Assembly: GCA_022824315.1 (NCBI GenBank)
Contig: JAJEAC010000093.1
Coordinates: forward strand, 1 to 64,000
Length of the DNA stretch: 64,000 bases
DNA from: Silicimonas sp.
Lineage (GTDB): Bacteria; Pseudomonadota; Alphaproteobacteria; Rhodobacterales; Rhodobacteraceae
Direction: 5' to 3'
Shown here in pieces: positions 1 to 8,960 of this stretch (positions are counted from its first letter, which is position 1; every line of letters starts with the position of its first letter). Under the pieces are notes generated by a model, which saw only the letters and a program-made list of their open reading frames with translations, was not told the DNA's origin and searched no databases. The position numbers were made by a program, and so were the translations under genes.

Positions 1-95
1 TGTCCGAGCATGTCCGTCAGGGCCGCTTCCTGCGCCCTGTTCGGGTAGAGCCGGTACTTGTAGCTCCTGATCGACCGCCTGCCCATGTTCGCCAT
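1..95 (-). CDS. tnpB: TnpB/OrfB-family transposase, N-terminal fragment cut by the window edge
   Basis: Read on the minus strand from an ATG at 95, the frame stays open to the edge and gives about 31 residues containing SYKYRLYPNRAQEAAL, which matches the usual start of IS200/IS605 OrfB (TnpB) proteins. A second ATG at 86 is also possible. TnpB proteins are RNA-guided nucleases carried by these small transposons. The rest of the gene, its catalytic RuvC residues and any omega RNA lie outside the window. The call rests on this short N-terminal motif only. Confidence 0.72.
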   Translation of the reverse strand, partial: MANMGRRSIRSYKYRLYPNRAQEAALTDMLG

Positions 96-146
96 GTGTT
101 CCAATCTATGACAGGCCGGTCGCCATTGCAAGGGGTGCGCATTCAC

Positions 147-166
147 CTGTCGCCTGAAGGCGACAG
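147..166. repeat. Hairpin upstream of the tnpB fragment, possible transposon left-end structure
   Basis: The arms CTGTCGCC and GGCGACAG form a perfect 8-bp stem with a TGAA loop (a further T-A pair is formally possible). It lies about 50 bases upstream of the tnpB start, where IS200/IS605 elements carry the subterminal left-end hairpin bound by TnpA. The boundary of the element cannot be set from this side alone, and a plain regulatory stem-loop is possible. Confidence 0.4.
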
Positions 167-380
167 TCCCCCTGCGCGAGTTCTATGGAACAAATAATCT
201 TGAATCCTTCACCGGCGATCCCGTATGTTCGCGTTCAGGGTCATGGGGTCGCCTCATGGTATTTTTTTGCAATGGCAGTTCCGTCAAGCCAGACAGGCCC
301 CCGTTTCCCCGGGGCCCAAGTCGAATGACCCGCTCAGCGGGAAAGTTCCGTTCAACCCGAGAAGACTTGCAAGAGGCGCC

Positions 381-1133
381 ATGCTGAAGAGGTCCTTGAC
401 AGCTGCGTTTCTTCTCTTCGTCAGCGGCGCCAACCTTGCTTCCGCCGCCGACGACCGTCAGTTTCGTCTGTCGGTCCCGGACGTGCTGGCCGAGAGCGGA
501 TTGATGAAGTACATGTTGCCGCGTTTCACCTTGAAGACCCAGGTGCGCGTCGAGTTGGTTTCGCCCGGAGACGCGGCAGAAGTCGCGCTCGGCGACTCCG
601 GCACGCCGGTCTTTACCGGCATGGGCCAGACCTGGTTCATCGACGTCCTGATGCCAGAGCATATGGGGGCATCTCGGTTTGTCACGTGGATCACGGACAC
701 GACCGGGCAAAGTGCGATCACGGGATTCAAGATCGACGGCAATCAGCCATTCGCCTTGCCGATCGAGGAAGAGGAGATTGCCGAAGACGAATTCTACGAA
801 GGTGACAAACTGCGCGGGCAGCAGGTTTCGCGGGTCCATTGCGGCCGCTGCCACGTCACGGCCCGGGGCGACGAAGGCCTCGGCATTGGTTCGACCCCGT
901 CGTTTTTCGCCTTGCGCAGCTTTGAAGACTGGGACGTAAGGTTCTCGAGCTTCTACGTCCTGAAACCCCACGGTGCCTTCACGCAGATCGAAGACGTGAC
1001 GGAACCCTTTCCCGAGGACCTTCCCTCGCCGATTGCGCCGTTGGAACTGACCTTGGATGACATCGACGCGATCCTGGCTTATGTCGCAAGCATCGAACCT
1101 GCGGCTCTTGGCGCGCCCTTGACGGGTCAGTGA
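381..1133 (+). CDS. Secreted mono-haem c-type cytochrome of the formate dehydrogenase locus
   Basis: This 250-residue protein begins with MLKRSL and a typical Sec signal peptide ending near ASAAD. The open frame extends further upstream to 225, but that part looks unlike coding sequence and the signal peptide fixes the start at 381. A single haem c motif, CGRCH, lies at residues 154-158. The region between (about 25-150) has no motif I recognise. The protein is probably periplasmic and may carry electrons or sense redox state near the formate dehydrogenase. It converges with the ferredoxin-like gene on the other strand, their ends overlapping by 7 bases. The family name is uncertain; the haem attachment is clear. 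Confidence 0.75.
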   Translation: MLKRSLTAAFLLFVSGANLASAADDRQFRLSVPDVLAESGLMKYMLPRFTLKTQVRVELVSPGDAAEVALGDSGTPVFTGMGQTWFIDVLMPEHMGASRFVTWITDTTGQSAITGFKIDGNQPFALPIEEEEIAEDEFYEGDKLRGQQVSRVHCGRCHVTARGDEGLGIGSTPSFFALRSFEDWDVRFSSFYVLKPHGAFTQIEDVTEPFPEDLPSPIAPLELTLDDIDAILAYVASIEPAALGAPLTGQ

Positions 1134-3139
1134 TCGCGACGTTTCGACAGATAGTCGTCCGTTGTTCGGATCCGCGGCCGCTCGCCCATGGCCATTGGGC
1201 TGTCCTCGCTCAAGAACTGGGATTTCACGCGGCAATCGTCGCACATCTGGATCACTCTCAGCGCACCCTCTCCCTGGTACATCGAGTGCGAGGACAGTTT
1301 CTCTGTAATGCGTTCAATGGTGGAACTTGAACCGAACAGGCTGCCGCATTCGATGCAGGCGAACGGCTCTTCCTCGTTCAAGACCACGTGAGACAATGCC
1401 TCGTCGCCAAGATTGAACCTAGGCACCAGCGCGATGGCATCTTCGGGACAGATGCTGGCGCAAAGCCCGCATTGCAGGCAGGCATCTTCCTGAAACCGCA
1501 GTTGAGGCAGATCGGGATTGTCGCCTAGCGCGCCGGAAGGGCACAGCGACACGCAGGAGAGACAGAGCGTGCACGCGTCCGTATTGACCGAAATCACGCC
1601 ATAAGGGGCATTGTCTGGCAATGGAATTGGCTCGACAACGTCCGGGCGCAATGCCTTCGCTGCCTGCCTGGCGATCTGCCGACGCGTCCCCATGGGCCGG
1701 ATAGGCTTGGTCAGTGCGGAAGGCACCTCGGAATTGAACAGCGAATCCGAAAGTGCGTCGGCGTCGGAGGTGTCGATCAAGGCCACCTTGTCGCCGGCAA
1801 CCGCCTCGGTCAGCGCGAGCTCATGGCCCAGAACCGATCGGTCAGCCCCTGGTCCGGGCACGATGGCCACGGTCGCGAACCCGGCCGCCAGCGCGGCGAG
1901 GGCCTCAGCATGCCCGAAAGCGCCGACCGCCGGCATTTCCATCGGCACGACATCGGCCGGAAGGCCCCGGCCATGCCGCGCCGAGAGCCTGATCAGTTCA
2001 GAACCGTGCCCGTCCACAACCAACAGTCTTGGATCGGTCCCACCGGCGCCAAGAAAGGCCTTTGCCAGCGTCTGGATCCGAAGGAACGAATGCTCGACCG
2101 GCGGCGCATCGAAGGAAATCGCACCTGACGGGCAAAGCGAGGAGCATGCGCCGCACCCTGCACAAACCATCGGATCAACGGTGACGTATTCGCCCTCGGG
2201 AGAAATTGCGCCAGTCGGACAGGCATCAACGCAACGCGAACATCCCACCTGACCCGCCCGCGAATGGGCGCAGAGGATCGGCTCGACACGAGCATAGAGC
2301 GGCTTTTCGAATGTGCCGATCAGAGTGGCGGCATCGAATACCGCGTCCATGGACGCCGTGACGCTGCCGGGGTCGGCACGCAGGTACCCTTCCCGCTTTT
2401 CATGTGCGGAAAAGAGCGGTGCCTGCCCGCTGAGATCGAGGATCATGTCGCACTCGGAGTGGGCACCGTTGCGTGGTTGGGTCCATCGCCAGTTGCCGCG
2501 ACCGCCCGGCTGAATTCGGCTGAACGCGTCGAACGACACCTTGAATTGACCCAAGGCCCCGGACGCTTTCCTGATTCGCCCTCTGATCACGTCGAACTCT
2601 CGTTCCGGAGGCGGGTCGCTGTCATCTTGCTGCAAGACCGTGACGCCGTGCGTGTCGGCAAGACGCCGTGCAGCGTCAAACGCGACATCGCCACTCCCGA
2701 TGATCAGGCAAACGCCCTCGGACACAACGTCGATGGCCTTCGTCAACGCCGCGGGCATCGTGGCCGCTGCGACAAGCGCTGCCATCTTGGGACCGGTGTC
2801 ATTTTCGTCATCCGTCCAGCCGGCCCGGTCCCGAAGGTCGACAAATGAAGGCACTTCGGCCTCCAGCTCCTCGGCAAGCTCCTCGAAGAACCGCATTTCC
2901 TGACCGCAGCAGATCGTGCAGTCGCCCTCTGCAATTGCCAGTGCCGCGATTTCCGACTGCTCCGTGCAAAGCGAGGTATGGACCGGGGAACACTCAACCC
3001 CGGTCGCGGCCTCGATCACGGCAGGCTGCAGCCGCTGCGATTTCGCGCAATCGCAAAGAACCAGCTTGTTGGCCAAGGTCTTCCCCTTCCTCGACAATCG
3101 TCCGATGGCGGACTCACGTCTCGGCATCAGACTAGACAT
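1127..3139 (-). CDS. Multi-cluster 4Fe-4S ferredoxin-like protein of formate dehydrogenase clusters
   Basis: About 670 residues from the ATG at 3139 (AGGA 7 bases upstream). A later TTG just before ANKLVLCDC is a possible alternative start. The C-terminal half has paired ferredoxin motifs, CSRCVDAC / CAGCGACSSLCP and CTLCLSCVSLCP / CLQCGLCASICP, so at least four 4Fe-4S clusters are expected. A further CIEC and a CDDC near the C terminus could form an additional metal site. The N-terminal region has scattered cysteines (CDC, CCG) and GSGDVA resembling a nucleotide-binding loop. Proteins of this type commonly sit beside DUF3305/DUF3306 genes in alphaproteobacterial formate dehydrogenase clusters. 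It has no signal peptide, so a cytoplasmic electron-transfer or maturation role is likely. It is divergent from DUF3305, with only 66 bases between. Confidence 0.85.
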   Translation of the reverse strand: MSSLMPRRESAIGRLSRKGKTLANKLVLCDCAKSQRLQPAVIEAATGVECSPVHTSLCTEQSEIAALAIAEGDCTICCGQEMRFFEELAEELEAEVPSFVDLRDRAGWTDDENDTGPKMAALVAAATMPAALTKAIDVVSEGVCLIIGSGDVAFDAARRLADTHGVTVLQQDDSDPPPEREFDVIRGRIRKASGALGQFKVSFDAFSRIQPGGRGNWRWTQPRNGAHSECDMILDLSGQAPLFSAHEKREGYLRADPGSVTASMDAVFDAATLIGTFEKPLYARVEPILCAHSRAGQVGCSRCVDACPTGAISPEGEYVTVDPMVCAGCGACSSLCPSGAISFDAPPVEHSFLRIQTLAKAFLGAGGTDPRLLVVDGHGSELIRLSARHGRGLPADVVPMEMPAVGAFGHAEALAALAAGFATVAIVPGPGADRSVLGHELALTEAVAGDKVALIDTSDADALSDSLFNSEVPSALTKPIRPMGTRRQIARQAAKALRPDVVEPIPLPDNAPYGVISVNTDACTLCLSCVSLCPSGALGDNPDLPQLRFQEDACLQCGLCASICPEDAIALVPRFNLGDEALSHVVLNEEEPFACIECGSLFGSSSTIERITEKLSSHSMYQGEGALRVIQMCDDCRVKSQFLSEDSPMAMGERPRIRTTDDYLSKRRDH

Positions 3140-3205
3140 GTTTGGTCCTGAACGTAAACTGCGGTTGGCAGGCCACTTGAGTGAACAGGAAACACGCGAG
3201 GACAA

Positions 3206-3766
3206 ATGTACATCAATCCGGCAAAATACGAGGCCCTGCCTCTCGGAGTAGTGCTGCGCCGGGCGCCGGGGGTGACCCGCTGGAAGAAATGGTCCTGGAA
3301 GGCTGTTGCGGTCCTGCCGGGTGCCGGAACGGCCAACTGGCGGGAAATTCGGCGGCAAGGCGACTGGGTCGAGTATCACGCGGCCACCGTTTCGCTGGAC
3401 CTTCACGGCGCGGAGACCGAAGCCTACAAGAACGCGCTCTCGGACAGCCCGCCCAGCGTCTTTGTCGTATTGCGCCCGGGGGAAGGTTCCGACGGTGATC
3501 GCCCTTCCGTCCTGCTGGTCACTGCATCGCCATACGAGGCGCAGGACTACGCCGACAGTGGCGAGGAAGTCATCGAAAAGGTGCCGATGCCGCCGGGGCT
3601 TGTCGCCTGGGTCCGGGACTTCGTCGAACAACATCACGTCGAAGAGGAATTCGTGAAGCGAAAGCGAGACAGGAAACGCGTCGATCTGGTCGAGGACGGC
3701 GTTGGGGATGTGCGCATACAGCAGGACACTGATGTCTACCGCGCCCCGAAAAGGCGACTGCAATGA
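3206..3766 (+). CDS. DUF3305 family protein
   Basis: This 186-residue protein starts MYINPAKYE after a GAGGA ribosome site. The N-terminal half carries the family signature PGVTRWKKWSWKAVAVLPGA, followed by a region with EYHAATVSLDLHGAETEAY and SVFVVLR. The C-terminal 50 residues are charged and end in a basic tail. There are no membrane segments or signal peptide. DUF3305 genes are found almost only with formate dehydrogenase genes, which suggests a role in assembly or cofactor delivery; no biochemical function is established that I know of. The stop overlaps the next start (ATGA), so it is translationally coupled to DUF3306. Confidence 0.88.
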   Translation: MYINPAKYEALPLGVVLRRAPGVTRWKKWSWKAVAVLPGAGTANWREIRRQGDWVEYHAATVSLDLHGAETEAYKNALSDSPPSVFVVLRPGEGSDGDRPSVLLVTASPYEAQDYADSGEEVIEKVPMPPGLVAWVRDFVEQHHVEEEFVKRKRDRKRVDLVEDGVGDVRIQQDTDVYRAPKRRLQ

Positions 3767-4374
3767 GCGATTTCTGGGAGCGTCGGAAGGCGGCGGTGCA
3801 GGCAGAAGACGCTGCCGAGGAAAAGGCGAAGATCGCCGCTGGCGAAGCTGAAGAACGGGAAAGGCTCAGCCAGAAGTCCGACGAAGAGGTTCTTCGGGAA
3901 CTCGATTTGCCCGACCCCGACGGCTTGGTCGAAGGCGATGACTTCTCCGTCTTCCTGAAACGAACTGTTCCGGAACGCATCCGCCTTCGTGCGCTTCGCC
4001 GCCTCTGGACAACAAACCCGGTACTCGCCAACCTCGACGGCCTCATCGATTACGGCGAGGATTTCACTGACGCGGCGACCGTCATCGAGAACCTGCAAAC
4101 CGCCTATCGGGTCGGCGAAGGCATGGCCCGGCACGTTGCGGCAATGGCCGAGCAGGCGCAGACGACAACCGAAGAAGAGGAAGGTGCGGCGAACGAATCG
4201 GAAACGGAAGATTCGCCGGACATTGAGACGGACGAGAAACCCGACAATTTACCTCGGGAACAGATTGCGCCGGAAATTGAAAAGGTTGAGCAAAATTCGC
4301 AAATTATCGCCGAGGAAGACGAAAGAACTGGTTTCAAACCGCGCCGCATGAGCTATCATTTCGATGAAGCCTAA
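3763..4374 (+). CDS. DUF3306 family protein
   Basis: This 203-residue protein starts MSDFWERRKAAVQAE, the typical opening of DUF3306. A charged helical stretch follows, and then the conserved core (about 60-110) with RLRALRRLWTTNPVLANLDG and LIDYGEDFTDAA. The C-terminal third is rich in Glu and Asp and probably disordered. It is the constant partner of DUF3305 in formate dehydrogenase clusters and is coupled to it here by an ATGA overlap. An assembly role is inferred from this linkage only. Confidence 0.88.
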   Translation: MSDFWERRKAAVQAEDAAEEKAKIAAGEAEERERLSQKSDEEVLRELDLPDPDGLVEGDDFSVFLKRTVPERIRLRALRRLWTTNPVLANLDGLIDYGEDFTDAATVIENLQTAYRVGEGMARHVAAMAEQAQTTTEEEEGAANESETEDSPDIETDEKPDNLPREQIAPEIEKVEQNSQIIAEEDERTGFKPRRMSYHFDEA

Positions 4375-4402
4375 ACGGCTGAAGTGAAGGTAGCCAGTTA
4401 CG

Positions 4403-5011
4403 ATGAACGCAATGGATCGCACCATTGAAGTGCCAGAAGAGGATCGTCTCCGCGCAGACCTCTACAACTTTCTCGGCCTGATCCTTGCCCGCCCTCCCGA
4501 CCAGACGCTTCTTGATCAGACTGCCGGACTGTCCGGCGACGCCACTGAGATCGGTCAGGCAATCGGCGCACTGGCCACCATTGCACGGCACTCCAATCCC
4601 AAGAGCGTGGAATCGGAATTCAACAGGCTTTTCATCGGTCTCGGGCGGGACGAATTGCTGCCTTTCGCCAGCTTCTACTTGACAGGCTTTCTTAACGAGA
4701 AGCCGCTTGCGTCGCTGCGCAGCGATCTGGCGTCGCATGGCATCGCAAGATCGGAAAACGTGTTTGAACCGGAAGACAACATCGCGTCGCTGATGGAAGT
4801 GATGGGTGCGCTGATCGTTGGAAGGTTCGGGGCTCCGACGCCGCTGGACATGCAGCGGGACTTTTTCAACCGGCACATCGCTCCCTGGGCAAGCCACTGC
4901 TTTGCCGATCTCGAAGCGGCAAAGAACTCGGTGCTGTACGCGGCGGTTGGACGGCTCGGCCGGTTGTTCATGGAAATTGAAACCGAAGGGTTTCGTCTCA
5001 GCGCCGCCTGA
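4403..5011 (+). CDS. TorD/DmsD-family Tat-enzyme chaperone
   Basis: A 202-residue, probably all-helical protein. The family pattern is visible: RADLYNFLGLILARPP near the N terminus, then EFNRLFIGLGRDELLPFASFYLTG at the centre and a helix containing FFNRHIAPWASHCFADL. Members bind the twin-arginine signal peptide of a molybdo- or tungstoenzyme and hold it back until the cofactor is inserted. Its place directly before two Tat-signal genes, one of them the catalytic subunit, identifies the likely client. The start ATG at 4403 follows a weak AGGTAG-type site. A second in-frame ATG three codons later is possible. Confidence 0.85.
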   Translation: MNAMDRTIEVPEEDRLRADLYNFLGLILARPPDQTLLDQTAGLSGDATEIGQAIGALATIARHSNPKSVESEFNRLFIGLGRDELLPFASFYLTGFLNEKPLASLRSDLASHGIARSENVFEPEDNIASLMEVMGALIVGRFGAPTPLDMQRDFFNRHIAPWASHCFADLEAAKNSVLYAAVGRLGRLFMEIETEGFRLSAA

Positions 5012-5068
5012 GGCGCAAATACTGATCTGGCGAGTTATCGCCACAGCGAAAGGAAGGAGGACTTTCAC

Positions 5069-5257
5069 ATGACCGACAAACCCGAAGAGGGTACCAGCCG
5101 TCGAGACTTCCTGAAAATGGCGGGGACGGGCGCACCGGTTGCGGCCGTTGTCATCGCCTCAGGTACGTCCGCGGAAGCGACCCAGCCTGACCTGTCTTCT
5201 GACAGGATTCAGGACACGGCGCATACGCGCGCCTACTACGACAGCGCCCGGTTCTAG
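5069..5257 (+). CDS. Small twin-arginine peptide of formate dehydrogenase regions
   Basis: A 62-residue protein after a strong AAGGAGG site. It has the Tat motif SRRDFLKMAG at residues 10-19, a hydrophobic Ala/Val stretch, and a short polar tail ending AYYDSARF. It matches the family described as formate dehydrogenase region TAT target, found between the TorD-like chaperone and the alpha subunit. The mature part would be only about 25-30 residues if cleaved. Its job is not known; a decoy or escort for export of the catalytic subunit is one possibility. Confidence 0.85.
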   Translation: MTDKPEEGTSRRDFLKMAGTGAPVAAVVIASGTSAEATQPDLSSDRIQDTAHTRAYYDSARF

Positions 5258-5372
5258 GACCGGACACTGCCGTCACTGCCCGGCCTCGGTTGCGTGACGC
5301 CCACTGGCCGGCGCATTCGGAAACAACCCAGCACGCATGCGGGACTGCCCGCAGCAAGCAAGGGAGAATGAC

Positions 5373-8267
5373 ATGCTTAGGAAAAAGACCAACGGGGTTG
5401 CGCGACGCTCCCAGCGGACTGGCATCCTGAACCAAGTCGCCGAGACATATGTCGACAGGCGAACATTTCTCAGAAATTCAGGCCTGGCGATCGGCGGACT
5501 GACGGCTATTGCCGCCACGGGAGGCTCGGTCATGAGGGCCGAAGCCGCGACCGGCACAGGCGCGGTCGATCTGCGCAAATCCGTTTGCACGCACTGCTCG
5601 GTCGGCTGCACCGTTATCGCCGAGGTGCAGAACGGCGTCTGGACCGGCCAGGAGCCGGGATGGGACAGCCCGTTCAATCTCGGTGCCCATTGCGCCAAGG
5701 GCGCTGCGGTCCGCGAACACGCCCACGGCGAGCGGCGGCTGAAGTACCCGATGAAGAAGGAGAACGGCGAGTGGGTTCGCATCTCCTGGGAACAGGCCAT
5801 CAACGAGATTGGCGATGGCATGATGAAGATCCGGGACGAAAGCGGACCGGACAGCGTCTACTGGCTGGGCTCGGCCAAGCACAACAATGAGCAGGCCTAC
5901 CTGTTCCGCAAGTTCGCCGCCTACTGGGGCACGAACAACGTCGACCATCAGGCGCGGATCTGCCATTCCACGACGGTTGCAGGTGTTGCGAACACATGGG
6001 GCTACGGCGCCATGACCAACAGCTACAACGACATCCACAACTCCCGGGCGATCTTCCTCATCGGCGGCAACCCTGCCGAGGCGCACCCGGTCTCGCTTCT
6101 CCACGTCCTCAGGGCGAAGGAGCAGAACAACGCGCCACTGATCGTCTGCGACCCGCGCTTCACGCGCACCGCGGCCCACGCTGACGAATATGTCCGCTTC
6201 CGCCCCGGCTCTGACGTCGCACTGGTCTGGGGCATCCTCTGGCACATCTTCGAGAACGGATGGGAGGACAAGGAGTTCATCCGGACGCGTGTATGGGGAA
6301 TGGACCAGATTCGGGAGGAAGTGGCCAGGTGGACACCCGAGGAAGTCGAGCGCGTCACCGGCACTCCGGGATCGCAACTTCGCCGCGTGGCCTTCACGAT
6401 GGCCAACAACCGTCCGGGCACGGTGATCTGGTGCATGGGCGGCACCCAGCACACCAACGGCAACAACAACACGCGGGCCTACTGCGTGCTGCAGCTTGCC
6501 CTTGGCAACATGGGCACGACCGGCGGCGGCACCAACATCTTCCGCGGCCACGACAACGTGCAAGGCGCCACCGACCTTGGCGTGCTTTCCCACACGCTGC
6601 CAGGCTACTACGGCCTTTCGGCCGGGTCCTGGGCGCACTGGGCACGGGTCTGGGGCGAGGATCTTGACTGGCTCAAGAGCCAGTTCGCCACTGTCAAGGG
6701 AGCGGACGGCAAGGACAAGAACCTGATGAACCTGACTGGCATCCCGGTCAGCCGCTGGATCGATGGCGTTCTTGAAGACCCGGACAACACGGACAACCCC
6801 GACAGGGTTCGCGCCATGGTGCTCTGGGGTCATGCTCCGAATTCCCAGACGCGGATGAAGGAGATGAAGACCGCGATGGAGATGCTGGACATGCTGGTCG
6901 TCATCGACCCGTATCCAACCGTGTCCGCCGTGCTTCACGACCGGACCGACGGGGTTTACCTGCTGCCCGCGTGCACGCAGTTCGAAACCCACGGCTCGGT
7001 CACGGCCTCGAATCGGTCGCTCCAGTGGCGCGAAAAGGTTGTCGACCCGCTCTTCGAATCCAAGTCGGATCAGGAGATCATCGGCCTCCTTGCCATGAAG
7101 TTCGGCTGGCACGACCGCTTCTTCCGCAACATCGCGATCGAAGCGGACGGCGTGACCCCGAACATCGAGGACACGACCCGCGAGTTCAACGCAGGCATGT
7201 GGACGGTCGGCTACACTGGCCAAAGCCCGGAGCGGATCAAGCTCCACATGGCCAACCAGCACACGTTCGACAAGACGACGCTCAGGGCCGTCGGCGGACC
7301 GGCTGACGGGGACTTCTACGGAATGCCCTGGCCTTGCTGGGGCACTGCCGAGATGAACCATCCTGGCACGCCGAACCTCTACGACATGTCCAGGCCGGTC
7401 GCCGACGGCGGCTTGTGCTTCCGCGCCCGCTTCGGTGTCGAACGGGACGGCGACAACCTGCTGGCCGAGGGCGTGTTCAATCCGGGTTCGGAAATCCAGG
7501 ACGGCTATCCCGAGTTCACCATGCAAATGCTGATGGACCTGGGATGGGACGGCGACCTGACAGCCGAGGAACGTGCCGCCATTGACGCGGTGGCAGGTCC
7601 CAAGACCAACTGGAAGACCGACCTTTCGGGCGGCATCCAGCGGGTCGCCATCAAGCACGGCTGCGCTCCCTTCGGGAACGCGAAGGCCCGTGCGGTTGTC
7701 TGGACCTTCCCGGATCCGGTGCCGTTGCACCGCGAGCCGCTCTACACGAACCGGCGGGATCTCGTGGCGGATTATCCAACCTACGACGACCGCAAGTTCT
7801 ATCGCCTTCCGACGATGTACGCGTCGATCCAGAAAAACGACTTTTCCAAGGATTACCCGTTGATCCTGACTTCAGGTCGTCTGGTCGAATACGAAGGCGG
7901 CGGCGATGAGAGCCGGTCCAACCCGTGGCTCGCCGAACTGCAGCAAGACATGTTCGTCGAGATCAACCCGAGGGACGCCAACAACCTGGGCGTTCGCGAC
8001 GGTGCGCAGGTCTGGTTGGAAGGCGCTGAAGGCGCAAAGGTCAAGGTGATGGCCATGGTCACGAGGAGGGTGGGCGAAGGCGTGGTCTTCATGCCCTTCC
8101 ACTTCGGCGGCCAATTCGAGGGCGAGGACCAGCGCGGCAAGTACCCGGAAGGGGCCGACCCCTACGTTCTGGGCGAAAGCAGCAACACCGCGCAGACCTA
8201 CGGCTATGATTCGGTAACTCAGATGCAGGAGACCAAATGCACTCTCTGCAAGATCTGGTCAGCGTAA
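5373..8267 (+). CDS. fdhA: Formate dehydrogenase alpha (catalytic) subunit, Cys-type, Tat-exported
   Basis: 964 residues from the ATG at 5373 (GGGAG upstream). The N terminus has a Tat motif DRRTFLRNSG and an Ala-rich h-region, so the enzyme faces the periplasm. A 4Fe-4S site follows: Cys72, Cys75, Cys79 and Cys107. The metal ligand is Cys197 in QARICHSTTVAG, where the Escherichia coli FdnG/FdoG enzymes have selenocysteine, so this is a cysteine-dependent enzyme. The next histidine, His198, is the usual proton-transfer residue. The molybdopterin-binding domains continue to a C-terminal dinucleotide-binding region around LTSGRLVEYEGGGDE. The reaction is formate to CO2 with electrons passed to the beta subunit. 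Mo and W cannot be told apart from sequence. Confidence 0.95.
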   Translation: MLRKKTNGVARRSQRTGILNQVAETYVDRRTFLRNSGLAIGGLTAIAATGGSVMRAEAATGTGAVDLRKSVCTHCSVGCTVIAEVQNGVWTGQEPGWDSPFNLGAHCAKGAAVREHAHGERRLKYPMKKENGEWVRISWEQAINEIGDGMMKIRDESGPDSVYWLGSAKHNNEQAYLFRKFAAYWGTNNVDHQARICHSTTVAGVANTWGYGAMTNSYNDIHNSRAIFLIGGNPAEAHPVSLLHVLRAKEQNNAPLIVCDPRFTRTAAHADEYVRFRPGSDVALVWGILWHIFENGWEDKEFIRTRVWGMDQIREEVARWTPEEVERVTGTPGSQLRRVAFTMANNRPGTVIWCMGGTQHTNGNNNTRAYCVLQLALGNMGTTGGGTNIFRGHDNVQGATDLGVLSHTLPGYYGLSAGSWAHWARVWGEDLDWLKSQFATVKGADGKDKNLMNLTGIPVSRWIDGVLEDPDNTDNPDRVRAMVLWGHAPNSQTRMKEMKTAMEMLDMLVVIDPYPTVSAVLHDRTDGVYLLPACTQFETHGSVTASNRSLQWREKVVDPLFESKSDQEIIGLLAMKFGWHDRFFRNIAIEADGVTPNIEDTTREFNAGMWTVGYTGQSPERIKLHMANQHTFDKTTLRAVGGPADGDFYGMPWPCWGTAEMNHPGTPNLYDMSRPVADGGLCFRARFGVERDGDNLLAEGVFNPGSEIQDGYPEFTMQMLMDLGWDGDLTAEERAAIDAVAGPKTNWKTDLSGGIQRVAIKHGCAPFGNAKARAVVWTFPDPVPLHREPLYTNRRDLVADYPTYDDRKFYRLPTMYASIQKNDFSKDYPLILTSGRLVEYEGGGDESRSNPWLAELQQDMFVEINPRDANNLGVRDGAQVWLEGAEGAKVKVMAMVTRRVGEGVVFMPFHFGGQFEGEDQRGKYPEGADPYVLGESSNTAQTYGYDSVTQMQETKCTLCKIWSA

Positions 8268-8281
8268 GGAGGAAATGAGAC

Positions 8282-8878
8282 ATGGGAGCTAGAGCAAAGT
8301 TTCTCTGCGACGCCGAGCGCTGCATCGAATGCAACGCCTGCGTCACGGCCTGCAAGAACGAGCACGAAGTGCCTTGGGGCATCAACCGCCGTCGGGTGGT
8401 GACGATCCAGGACGGCACGCCGGGTGAAAGGTCGATCTCGGTTGCCTGCATGCACTGCTCGGATGCGCCCTGCATGGCGGTGTGTCCGGTCGATTGCTTC
8501 TATCAGAATGAAGAAGGGATCGTCCTGCACTCCAAGGACCTCTGCATCGGGTGCGGTTACTGCTTCTACGCCTGTCCCTTCGGTGCGCCGCAGTTCCCGC
8601 AAGCAGGGAACTTCGGCAGCCGCGGCAAGATGGACAAGTGCACCTTCTGCGCTGGCGGACCGGAGGAAACTCACTCGACCGCCGAATTCGCCAAGTATGG
8701 CCGCAACCGCATTGCGGAAGGCAAGCTGCCGATCTGTGCCGAGATGTGCGCCACCAAGGCGCTTCTGGCAGGTGACGGAGATGTCGTCTCGGCCATTTAC
8801 CGCGAGCGCGTGGTGTCCCGCGGCTTCGGCTCGGGCGCCTGGGGCTGGGGTACGGCATACGAAGCAAAGGGCGGCTGA
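8282..8878 (+). CDS. fdh3B: Formate dehydrogenase beta subunit, four 4Fe-4S clusters (FDH3 type)
   Basis: 198 residues after an AAGGAGG site. Sixteen ligand cysteines fall in four groups: 14/17/20/24, 56/59/64/68, 88/91/94/98 and 120/123/152/156, the standard arrangement for four cubane clusters in this family. There is no C-terminal transmembrane anchor, unlike FdnH/FdoH of Escherichia coli, and no signal peptide; it would be exported bound to the Tat-targeted alpha subunit. It relays electrons from alpha to the membrane cytochrome. A GC-rich stem-loop separates it from the gamma gene. Confidence 0.95.
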   Translation: MGARAKFLCDAERCIECNACVTACKNEHEVPWGINRRRVVTIQDGTPGERSISVACMHCSDAPCMAVCPVDCFYQNEEGIVLHSKDLCIGCGYCFYACPFGAPQFPQAGNFGSRGKMDKCTFCAGGPEETHSTAEFAKYGRNRIAEGKLPICAEMCATKALLAGDGDVVSAIYRERVVSRGFGSGAWGWGTAYEAKGG

Positions 8879-8894
8879 AGCCGTTCACTCACGG

Positions 8895-8916
8895 GGCGGC
8901 CTTTTCCAGGGCCGCC
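8895..8916 (+). promoter_or_regulatory. Stem-loop between the beta and gamma subunit genes
   Basis: Arms GGCGGCC and GGCCGCC enclose an 8-base loop. No T tract follows, so it is better read as an mRNA stability or partial attenuation element than as a strong terminator. It would favour more beta than gamma message. Confidence 0.45.
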
Positions 8917-8960
8917 TCCCCCCATTCCAACGGTCGCCTACGATTCGGAGGATTTCCGAC

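Noticed and set aside
5478-7730. A 750-codon open frame on the minus strand opposite the formate dehydrogenase alpha gene
   Set aside because: It is a mirror of the codon bias of the real gene. It has no family motifs and covers a gene with clear catalytic residues.
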